Of a stretch of DNA of 14,307 nucleotides, positions 1-5,465 are shown one piece after another (the first letter of the stretch is position 1; the number at the start of each line of letters is the position of its first letter). Under the pieces are notes generated by a model. It saw nothing but the letters and a program-made list of their open reading frames with translations, did no database searches and had not been told where the DNA came from. The DNA comes from Lachnospiraceae bacterium UBA4260 (GTDB taxonomy: Bacteria > Bacillota > Clostridia > Lachnospirales > Lachnospiraceae): NCBI GenBank assembly GCA_002395235.1, contig DGWK01000016.1:1-14307 (forward strand), given 5' to 3'. Made by a program: the position numbers and the translations under genes.

Positions 1-932
1 TTCATGTTGGTCTCATAGACGGACAGATCCGATGTGTCATCCACTGTCTCCGCCATGGCCAGCATAATCAGCGAGGACGGGCAGTTGTGTCCGATGCCTC
101 TGGAGATCTGGCCGAACATGGGCACGAGGTCATCCGCGTGCTCGCAGTCCGGGTTCACGGCCACGTAGCCGATTCTCTCGCCCGGTACGGACAGCGACTT
201 GGAGAAGGAGTAGCAGGTCAGTGTGTGGGGGTAATATTTTGCCACATACGGAGCCTTCTTGCCGTCGAAGATGATCTCCCTGTAAGGCTCGTCGGAGAGA
301 AGGAAGATCGTGTGTCCGAATTCCCTGGACTTTCTGGTCAAAAGATCGGCCAGCCTTGTCAGCGTCTCCTCACTGTAGAGGACGCCGGACGGGTTGTTGG
401 GCGTGTTGATCAGGACGGCCGCCACGTTCTCGGTCAGATATTCCTCTGCCGCCTCGAAGTTGATCTGGAAGGTCTCGAGGTCGGCGGGCACTACTTTGAT
501 CCTGGCGCCGGTGTCATTGATATAAGGATTGTATTCCGGGAAATAGGGTGCGAAAACCAGCACCTCGTCGCCGGGCTTTGTCACAGCGCGAAGCGCATGA
601 GCGATGGCGCCCGCCGCGCCTGCGGTGGCAAAAATGTGGTTTCCCGTGTACTTCATGTCAAAGCGGCGGTTCAGGGAAGCGGCGACCTTTTCCTTGACCT
701 CCGGGATGCCCAGCGTGGGGCTGTAGCCGTGAAGCGCAAGGGGCTCCATGGTCTGCAGGAGCCGGATTGCGACGTCCGTGAAGCTCTGCGGCGCGGGCAC
801 GGAAGGATTTCCGAGACTGAAGTCAAATACGTTCTCGTATCCGATCTCTTTTCCTCTGGCGGTGGCGTACTCCGAAAGTGTACGGATCACCGATTTATTC
901 GACAGCATGTTCAGATAATGTTCATTGATCAT
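1..932 (-). CDS. PLP-dependent class I/II aminotransferase, C-terminus cut by window edge
   Basis: A fold-type I aminotransferase that moves an amino group between an amino acid and a 2-oxo acid using pyridoxal phosphate, in the cytoplasm. The first 310 codons are visible and the 3' end lies outside the window. Reading from ATG at 932, I see an N-terminal arm, the substrate-side segment FSLGNPSVPAP, the glycine-rich ATAGAAGA segment, the NTPNNPSG motif, DEPY with Asp214 and Tyr217 (PLP ring nitrogen and O3' contacts), and SFSKSLSVPGERIGY with Lys245 as the Schiff-base lysine. An AAGGAGG ribosome site (941-947) sits 8 nt before the ATG and overlaps the stop codon of the acetyltransferase upstream, so the two genes are probably translationally coupled. 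The substrate cannot be read from the sequence; aspartate or aromatic/branched-chain specificities are all possible. Confidence 0.93.
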   Translation of the reverse strand, partial: MINEHYLNMLSNKSVIRTLSEYATARGKEIGYENVFDFSLGNPSVPAPQSFTDVAIRLLQTMEPLALHGYSPTLGIPEVKEKVAASLNRRFDMKYTGNHIFATAGAAGAIAHALRAVTKPGDEVLVFAPYFPEYNPYINDTGARIKVVPADLETFQINFEAAEEYLTENVAAVLINTPNNPSGVLYSEETLTRLADLLTRKSREFGHTIFLLSDEPYREIIFDGKKAPYVAKYYPHTLTCYSFSKSLSVPGERIGYVAVNPDCEHADDLVPMFGQISRGIGHNCPSSLIMLAMAETVDDTSDLSVYETNM

Positions 933-945
933 GTTTTGTTCCTCC

Positions 946-1815
946 TTATTCAAGGCCCGCTCCTGCGCGCTCCATATGTAATGTATAATAGCGCTGTTCT
1001 CCCTCGCGCGCCACCTCTGTAAAGCCAAAAGATTTCAATATTTTGGCCGATGCTTCGTTAGAAGCTTCCGCGTCAGCGCCGATGATCGAGAATCCCAGCT
1101 GCGTAAAGCCGTAGTCCAGAAGCGCCGCGCACACTTCCCGGGCGATTCCTCTGCTGCGCCAGTCCCTGTGGAGAAGGTATCCGAAAGTCGCATCCACCGC
1201 CGGGCCGGGCGCCGACGCCTTCGGGAACGAGAAGCCCATCCTTCCGATCAGCTTCCCGCTGCCGCGGTCAAGCACTGCCCAGTGGCCGTACCCGCACAGG
1301 GGATAGACCCTGTCGATATAGGTAGCCAGGATCTTCCGCTCCTTCTCGAAGTCCTGCGAGGGAGCCTCCAGGTACTTGCGCGCCTCGTCGTCGTAGAGCT
1401 GACAGATGGCTTCCAGGTCCCCGGGCACGAATTCGCGCACCAGGCACCGCTCCGTCTCCAGAATGGTCCAGGGAAGATGGCGCCCCCGCTGCCAGATCTT
1501 GACCAGCGAATCGCGGTCCACCCACTGCGGCTCCGACAAAACATAGTCCGCCGGCTTCAGCTCCTCCCCTCTGTTTGCTTCGTGAGAATAGGCGCAGTAA
1601 ACCGCTCCGCGGTCGGCCAGCATCTGCAGGAGGCGCTTGGAGTCTGCGAGGTACAGGGTGTTGTAATCCGGCTCCGGAATCTCCTCGCCTGCCTCGATCA
1701 CCCACAGGTCCGAGTCAAACCCGTACTGCTTGAAACTCTGCACCGCCTCCGCCGCTTCGGCCAGACACCGCTTATACCACTCTTCTTCTAAATAAAAGAT
1801 TACTCTCTCAACCAT
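946..1815 (-). CDS. GNAT acetyltransferase with N-terminal HAD-like domain
   Basis: A 289-residue two-part protein. Residues from about 120 to 285 form a GNAT domain of the RimJ/RimL type: a beta strand starting CLVREFVPGDLEAICQLYDD, the acetyl-CoA pyrophosphate-binding loop RSRGIA at 220-225 followed by a helix, and ADAEASNEASAKILKSFGF with Asn253 in the usual place. Residues 1-115 have no catalytic DxD motif but keep a layout like the second half of a HAD-type Rossmann fold (LYLADS, a helix, then AYSHEANRGEEL and ADYVLSEP). I read this as a degenerate, probably non-catalytic HAD-like domain. The acceptor substrate is unknown. The start is fixed by an in-frame TAA just upstream, yet no Shine-Dalgarno is visible, which is odd. 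It is first in a two-gene unit with the aminotransferase, 13 bp apart. Confidence 0.88.
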   Translation of the reverse strand: MVERVIFYLEEEWYKRCLAEAAEAVQSFKQYGFDSDLWVIEAGEEIPEPDYNTLYLADSKRLLQMLADRGAVYCAYSHEANRGEELKPADYVLSEPQWVDRDSLVKIWQRGRHLPWTILETERCLVREFVPGDLEAICQLYDDEARKYLEAPSQDFEKERKILATYIDRVYPLCGYGHWAVLDRGSGKLIGRMGFSFPKASAPGPAVDATFGYLLHRDWRSRGIAREVCAALLDYGFTQLGFSIIGADAEASNEASAKILKSFGFTEVAREGEQRYYTLHMERAGAGLE

Positions 1816-1928
1816 ATTTTATTCATATAAGACTCGCAGCGCGAGTCGCCGCGCCGCGTGCGGGCTGCACCTCGGGCAGCACTTTCCATGCCGCACGCGT
1901 GCGCATCTTATAATACAGTGGGGATACC
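1816..1928 (-). promoter_or_regulatory. GC-rich structured leader of the acetyltransferase/aminotransferase unit
   Basis: If transcription starts about 6-8 nt after the -10 box at 1934-1939, the mRNA has a leader of roughly 112 nt. It can form several stems: 9-bp arms 1855-1863 with 1891-1899, 5-bp arms 1864-1868 with 1876-1880 nested inside, a 12-bp self-complementary stretch 1892-1903 competing with the outer arm, and a 7-bp hairpin 1831-1847 ending 15 bases before the start codon. The start codon has no visible Shine-Dalgarno. I match it to no known riboswitch or T-box. A regulatory role is inference. Confidence 0.4.
1831..1847. repeat. Perfect hairpin, 7-bp arms, 3-nt loop
   Basis: GACTCGC and GCGAGTC flank AGC. 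On the mRNA strand the stem ends 15 bases before the acetyltransferase start codon, where it could limit ribosome access. It is followed by an AT-rich run but not a true U-tract, so it is not a good intrinsic terminator. Confidence 0.6.
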
Positions 1929-1939
1929 CCTGTATTATA
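1909..1939. repeat. Inverted repeat over the -10 box and start site
   Basis: Outer arms TATAATACA (1909-1917) and its complement (1931-1939) pair over 9 bp. Inner GGGG (1920-1923) and CCCC (1927-1930) pair around ATA, leaving a 2-nt bulge at 1918-1919. The right arm contains the -10 box of the minus-strand promoter, so the repeat could be an operator, or could put a hairpin near the very 5' end of the mRNA. Confidence 0.6.
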
Positions 1940-1962
1940 CAAAGCAGGGATTAGGAATGCAA
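1934..1962 (-). promoter_or_regulatory. Sigma-A promoter for the acetyltransferase/aminotransferase unit
   Basis: On the minus strand, TTGCAT (1957-1962) is followed by a 17-bp spacer and a perfect TATAAT (1934-1939). Only TTG of the -35 matches consensus, but the spacing and the -10 are ideal. It points at the acetyltransferase start about 112 nt downstream. No other promoter of similar quality was seen between 1816 and 2331. Confidence 0.65.
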
Positions 1963-1983
1963 AGCACAATCCCCTTCCGCCGC

Positions 1984-2005
1984 GTTCATATTTTGTTCAT
2001 ATTTT
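1984..2005. repeat. Tandem 11-bp direct repeat upstream of the promoter
   Basis: GTTCATATTTT occurs twice back to back (1984-1994 and 1995-2005). It lies about 21 bp upstream of the -35 box of the minus-strand promoter, with one helical turn between copies. That suits a dimeric activator or an AT-rich UP-like element. The function is inferred. Confidence 0.55.
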
Positions 2006-2225
2006 ATTTATCCAACGTTCAATCTTTACTAAATCTTTGTACACGATTGACATCTATAATACAACCATAGACAACAGAGAAAGACATTTCTCAATTAAAT
2101 ATCCATAAGACATTTTCCATTTTTGGTTTTCAAATAACTTTTTCATAACATGCCAGGTACCACGGTACCTGGCATCCTCCCTTTTATGGGGGTTTTCAGG
2201 CTTCTTATAACACTCTGAAGGAACG
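2006..2225. other. AT-rich intergenic stretch without a gene
   Basis: This is the middle of the 516-bp gap between the HPr-like gene and the acetyltransferase gene. The only clear feature is the 26-bp palindrome at 2150-2175. Open frames here have no ribosome site and low-complexity, AT-driven translations, so I call no gene. TATAAT-like strings near 2055 have no acceptable -35 box. Confidence 0.5.
2150..2175. repeat. 26-bp near-perfect palindrome, 12-bp arms
   Basis: ATGCCAGGTACC (2150-2161) and its exact complement GGTACCTGGCAT (2164-2175) flank a central AC. Neither side has a U-tract next to the stem, so it is not a standard terminator. Palindromes of this style occur as dispersed REP/RAYT-type repeats in Clostridia; an operator is the alternative. 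Only one copy is in the window. Confidence 0.65.
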
Positions 2226-2261
2226 AAAAAGGCCGGTATCGCAAGCGCGATCCCGGCCTTT
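2226..2261 (-). terminator. Intrinsic terminator at the end of the ftsH-to-HPr cluster
   Basis: On the minus strand, arms of 9 bp (2228-2236 with 2253-2261) and 5 bp (2238-2242 with 2247-2251), separated by one mismatch, enclose a 4-nt loop. A run of five T follows. It lies about 70 bp after the HPr-like stop codon and is the first strong terminator met after ftsH in that direction. Confidence 0.88.
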
Positions 2262-2331
2262 AATCTGTTCTTTATTCTGTTGCCGCATCGAATGGCGCCG
2301 AGCCTGAAGAGCACAGAAATTCACCCGTGCG

Positions 2332-2601
2332 TCAGGCCATAAGGCCCAGCTTGTCTTTCAGAAAGCTCAGGATCTCTTCCATGGCCGCTTCTTCGTCATT
2401 ACCTTCCGTCGACACGGTGAGCAGATCACCGTTCACAAGATTGAGAGACATCATTCCCATAATGCTCTTGGCATTTACTCTCTTGGTCTCCGTCTCAAGG
2501 TAAACCTTACTCTCGTACTTACTGGCCACCTGTACCAGTTCGGCGATCGGTCTGGGCGCCAGCCCGCCCGGGCATGAGATCTTAATAGATTTCTTAGTCA
2601 T
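2332..2601 (-). CDS. Crh-like HPr-fold protein lacking the PTS active-site histidine
   Basis: An 89-residue HPr-family protein (HPr is usually 85-90). In true HPr the motif GLHARP places His15, which PEP-dependent enzyme I phosphorylates for sugar transport. Here the motif reads GGLAPRPIAE, with Ala15 and Pro16, so PTS phosphotransfer should be impossible. The second regulatory site is intact: NAKSIMGMMSL places Ser46 exactly at the HprK target position. Bacillus Crh has the same logic (Gln15, Ser46) and its gene also follows whiA. The gene is last in the cluster, 47 bp after whiA, with an AAGGAG ribosome site 8 nt before ATG. HprK is encoded four genes upstream in the same cluster. Probable role: a regulatory partner of HprK in carbon control, for example as a corepressor. 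That role is inferred; the missing histidine is seen directly. Confidence 0.88.
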   Translation of the reverse strand: MTKKSIKISCPGGLAPRPIAELVQVASKYESKVYLETETKRVNAKSIMGMMSLNLVNGDLLTVSTEGNDEEAAMEEILSFLKDKLGLMA

Positions 2602-2648
2602 TGCATATTCTCCTTGACAGCGCTGTACGAACGCTTCTGCTCTTTAGC

Positions 2649-3623
2649 TCAGGAGCCATTTTCCGCGTTTCCCGAGTCCTCTCTGTATTTCTGTGCGATC
2701 TCAGACAGTCTCCTCAGACGGTGGTTCACACCCGACTTTCCGATCGGAGGAACAGCCAGATCTCCCAGCTCCCTCAGCGGCGTGTCCGGATACCGGATCC
2801 GAAGTTCCGCCATCTTTCTCAGACTCTCCGGCAGAGTTTTTAAGATCCCCGCCTTCTCCAGGAAAAGAATATCGTTAATCTGCTTCCTGGAGGCGCTCAC
2901 TGTTTTGCCGATGTTGGCTGTCTCGCAGTTGACGCGCCGGTTGACACTGTTGCGCAGGTCCTTGAGGATGCGCTGGTTCTCCATTTCCATCATGCTGACG
3001 GTTGCCCCCATCAGGTTGAGGAGATCCACAATGTCCGTTGAATCTTTGAAATACACGACGATGGACTTCTTGCGAAGCGTGACCTTGGCTTCTTTGCCAA
3101 AACTCAGAAGTATTTCCTGCAGCTGTGAAGCCTGCGCGCTCTCCGTGCAGCTCCACTCCAGATGATACTCTCTGCGGGGGTTGCTCACAGATCCGCAGCA
3201 AAGAAAAAGATCTTTGAGATAGTTTCTCCTGCAGCAGCTTCTTTTCAGAAGCTCCGCAGGCACGAGCAAACCGTCCTCCTCACACAGATTTCCGTCGCTG
3301 TCACACAGTCCGGTCTTCTGCGCGATCTCTTTGACTTTGTCTGAAGAGAGATCCGTCCGTATCCATCCCCGCTGTTCCCGGCCTTCCCTCTCAGCCGTTG
3401 AACACGATACGGTACTAATATTAATAGTTTTACGAACTAAAGTAAAGCACTTTCTAAAGGCCTCCCTGTTATCCTCGCTCAGGTAAAGCCTGTACGCGCC
3501 GTCCCGGTCCCTCTCAAAATGCCCCGCGCAGCGAAGCAGAACTGCCAGTGACGCGGTCCGGCAGTGCTTTGCGGCCGGTATATCGGAGGCGATCTCCTTT
3601 TTCACATCGGAAGAAAAAGACAT
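2649..3623 (-). CDS. whiA: Sporulation/cell-division regulator WhiA
   Basis: A 324-residue DNA-binding protein of the WhiA family, close to the usual length. The N-terminal half is a degenerate LAGLIDADG homing-endonuclease-like fold without nuclease residues: one repeat near KHCRTASLAVLLRCAGHF (19-36), the second near RRNYLKDLFLCCGSVSNP (132-149). The C-terminal part (about 235-312) holds SASRKQINDILFLEKAG and a helix-turn-helix with PPIGKSGVNHRLRRLSEIA. In actinomycetes WhiA activates sporulation-septation genes; in Bacillus it affects division and chromosome segregation. It lies 34 bp after rapZ and 47 bp before the HPr-like gene. In Bacillus subtilis yvcK separates rapZ and whiA; here nothing does. 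A purine-rich GGGAGAG precedes the ATG. Confidence 0.95.
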   Translation of the reverse strand: MSFSSDVKKEIASDIPAAKHCRTASLAVLLRCAGHFERDRDGAYRLYLSEDNREAFRKCFTLVRKTINISTVSCSTAEREGREQRGWIRTDLSSDKVKEIAQKTGLCDSDGNLCEEDGLLVPAELLKRSCCRRNYLKDLFLCCGSVSNPRREYHLEWSCTESAQASQLQEILLSFGKEAKVTLRKKSIVVYFKDSTDIVDLLNLMGATVSMMEMENQRILKDLRNSVNRRVNCETANIGKTVSASRKQINDILFLEKAGILKTLPESLRKMAELRIRYPDTPLRELGDLAVPPIGKSGVNHRLRRLSEIAQKYREDSGNAENGS

Positions 3624-3657
3624 GCTGATTTCTCTCCCTCGCTATTGCCGATACTTG

Positions 3658-4512
3658 TCAATGTTTTGCATCCCTGTGGTACAGGTTGATCCCGTAATTG
3701 CCGCCTCTGAGCCTGTCGGCCAGCGCGTTGGCGATCGTCACGCTCCTGTGCTGTCCGCCGGTGCATCCGATTCCGATGACCAGCTGGTTCTTGCCCTCTT
3801 TGACATAGCCGGGGATCAAAAAAGAGACCATATCCACCAGCTTCTCCATAAAGGTTCCCGCCTCGGGAAAGGACATGACGTAATCCCTCACAGGCTTATC
3901 GTTTCCTGTCAGCCTCTTAAGGCTGTCCACGTAGAATGGATTTGGCAGAAACCGGACGTCGAAGACCAGATCCGCGTCCGCCGGGATCCCGTTCTTGAAT
4001 CCGAAGGACATGATCGAGATCATGAGGGAATTGTATTCCTCATTTTTGACAAAGATCCGGATCAGCTCTTCCTTGAGCGTCCTGGTCAGAAGGCCCGACG
4101 TGTCGATCACATAATCGGCGTCCGCCTTGATCTGCTCCAGAATCTTCCTCTCCTGCGCGATGCCGTCCTCCACGCGGCCCGTGGGACATACCGGATGGGC
4201 CCGACGGGTCTCCTTGTATCTCTTGATCAGCACCTCGTCGCTGGCGTCCATGAACAGGATCTCGTACTTGTATCCCTTTCTCTTGAGTGCCGCCAGCACC
4301 TGTTCCACATTGTCGAAGGACTTGTCCGCCCTCACATCCAGCCCCAGCACGACTTTGTCGATATCGCTGCCAGGTGCCGACACCAGCTGCATGAACGGGT
4401 CGATCAGACGCACGGGAAGATTGTCCACGCAGTAATATCCCAGATCTTCCATAAAGTGGATCGCCGTCAGCTTTCCGCTGCCGCTCATGCCAGTAACTAC
4501 AACAAATCTCAC
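3658..4512 (-). CDS. rapZ: RNase adapter / nucleotide-binding protein RapZ
   Basis: A P-loop protein of the RapZ (YvcJ/YhbJ) family, 284 residues from the start I prefer. In E. coli RapZ senses glucosamine-6-phosphate and guides RNase E to a small RNA controlling glmS; in Firmicutes the role is less clear. Seen here: Walker A GMSGSGKLTA (8-17), CVDNLPV, the central LVFDVRFLPNPFY, and the C-terminal GCTGGQHRSV and NLYHRDAKH. The residue after the P-loop lysine is Leu15, where Ser or Thr is usual. Start choice: a GTG at 4518 would abut the AGGAGG, whereas the GTG at 4512 lies 5 nt after it and gives MRFVVVTGMSG, as in homologues. It lies 20 bp after murB. Confidence 0.94.
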   Translation of the reverse strand: MRFVVVTGMSGSGKLTAIHFMEDLGYYCVDNLPVRLIDPFMQLVSAPGSDIDKVVLGLDVRADKSFDNVEQVLAALKRKGYKYEILFMDASDEVLIKRYKETRRAHPVCPTGRVEDGIAQERKILEQIKADADYVIDTSGLLTRTLKEELIRIFVKNEEYNSLMISIMSFGFKNGIPADADLVFDVRFLPNPFYVDSLKRLTGNDKPVRDYVMSFPEAGTFMEKLVDMVSFLIPGYVKEGKNQLVIGIGCTGGQHRSVTIANALADRLRGGNYGINLYHRDAKH

Positions 4513-4517
4513 TCGCA

Positions 4518-4523
4518 CCTCCT
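4518..4523 (-). promoter_or_regulatory. Ribosome binding site that fixes the rapZ start
   Basis: AGGAGG on the minus strand overlaps the longer candidate GTG start at 4518 and sits 5 nt before the GTG at 4512. The downstream GTG is therefore the likely start. Confidence 0.8.
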
Positions 4524-4532
4524 GTATGCGCC

Positions 4533-5465
4533 TCAGAATTCTCCCAGGAAGATCACTTCCCGTTCCAACTGCACGCCGCTGTTCTCCAACACCATCCTCT
4601 GGACGTTCTCGATCAGCTCCCGGATCTGCGCCGCGCTGGCGCCGCCGCGGTTGATCACAAACCCCGCGTGCTTTTCCGAGACCTGCGCCTCTCCGACGGT
4701 ATACCCTTTAAGTCCCGCGTCCTCAATGAGTTTTCCGGCAAAATATCCCTCCGGCCTCTTAAACGTACTGCCCGCGCTGGCGTACTCCAGCGGCTGTTTC
4801 TCGCTGCGCTTCCGCGCCAGCTCCGTGATCCTGTCCGCAATGACCTGCCTGTCTCCGGGCTCCAGCTCAAGATCCGCGCTCAGCACGATCCCGCTCTCCT
4901 TCTTGAGGCGGCTGGTTCGGTAGCCGAAGGCCATCTCCGCATCGGTAAACCGCTTAATGCCGCTGGCCGGATCCAGGATGCGCACGGATCTCACTACATT
5001 TTTCATCTCGCCGCCGTAGGCGCCTGCGTTCATCATCACAGCACCTCCCAGAGACCCCGGGATTCCCGCGGCAAATTCAAACCCGGCAAGGCCGGCGTCC
5101 TTTGCGGCCATCGCTATTTTGAGAAGGGAAGCTCCCGCCCCCGCGCGCACGCGGCAGCCACAGGCCTTGACCTCGCACACCTCGGACTCCGCCGCGGCCG
5201 GGCCGCACATGGTCACGACTGCGCCTCTGTAGCCCCCGTCGCCGATCAGGAGATTGGTCCCTCTGCCGAGGAGGAAATACTCTGTGCCGGACTGCCTGAG
5301 CAGGTCCAGTACCCCTGCCAGCTCGTCTTCGCTGCAGACCTGCAGGAACAGGTCCGCCGGTCCTCCCGTCCGGAAGGAACAGTGCCCCGCCAGAAGCTCG
5401 CCCTGCATCACTCTCTCCTGAGAGACGATATTCTCAAGCTCTTTAACTAATTCTGCTGTAATCAC
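4533..5465 (-). CDS. murB: UDP-N-acetylenolpyruvoylglucosamine reductase MurB
   Basis: The FAD-dependent enzyme that reduces UDP-GlcNAc-enolpyruvate with NADPH to UDP-N-acetylmuramic acid, the second committed step of cytoplasmic peptidoglycan precursor synthesis. Length 310. The FAD-binding domain shows SFRTGGPADLF (30-40), LLGRGTNLLI (65-74) and GIPGSLGGAVMMNAGAYG (134-151). The MurB C-terminal domain carries the proton-donor serine Ser233 in ASAGSTFKRP, the FGYRTSR segment with Arg183, KLIEDAGLKG, and the C-terminal glutamate, probably Glu303 in EREVIFLG. The shape fits the shorter type II MurB of Firmicutes. The start is GTG, directly after the hprK TAA with no gap, so coupling to hprK is likely; only a weak GAGGA lies upstream. 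Confidence 0.96.
   Translation of the reverse strand: MITAELVKELENIVSQERVMQGELLAGHCSFRTGGPADLFLQVCSEDELAGVLDLLRQSGTEYFLLGRGTNLLIGDGGYRGAVVTMCGPAAAESEVCEVKACGCRVRAGAGASLLKIAMAAKDAGLAGFEFAAGIPGSLGGAVMMNAGAYGGEMKNVVRSVRILDPASGIKRFTDAEMAFGYRTSRLKKESGIVLSADLELEPGDRQVIADRITELARKRSEKQPLEYASAGSTFKRPEGYFAGKLIEDAGLKGYTVGEAQVSEKHAGFVINRGGASAAQIRELIENVQRMVLENSGVQLEREVIFLGEF

Noticed and set aside
933..948. Nearly identical ribosome-site/start strings before the aminotransferase and mrp (GGAGGAACAAAACATG)
   Set aside because: A 16-bp match centred on Shine-Dalgarno and ATG, best explained by convergence on an efficient initiation site.
87..1022. Long plus-strand open frame over the aminotransferase
   Set aside because: It is the antisense of a gene with clear PLP-binding motifs. 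Its own translation shows no family features, and it has no ribosome site.
2037..2060. Plus-strand promoter TTGACA/TATAAT near 2048-2060
   Set aside because: The two boxes are almost adjacent, with no usable 16-18 bp spacing, and no plus-strand gene follows.
1858..2070. Possible 70-residue plus-strand protein in the control region
   Set aside because: It overlaps the promoter and hairpins of the opposite strand, lacks a ribosome site, and its composition follows the local base composition.
2054..2314. Possible 86-residue minus-strand protein downstream of the HPr-like gene
   Set aside because: It spans the strong terminator at 2226-2261 and the 26-bp palindrome, has no ribosome site, and the translation looks like noncoding AT-rich DNA.
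3622..4923. 433-codon plus-strand open frame over rapZ and murB
   Set aside because: It crosses two well-supported genes and their junction on the other strand; the translation is typical of antisense GC-rich coding DNA.
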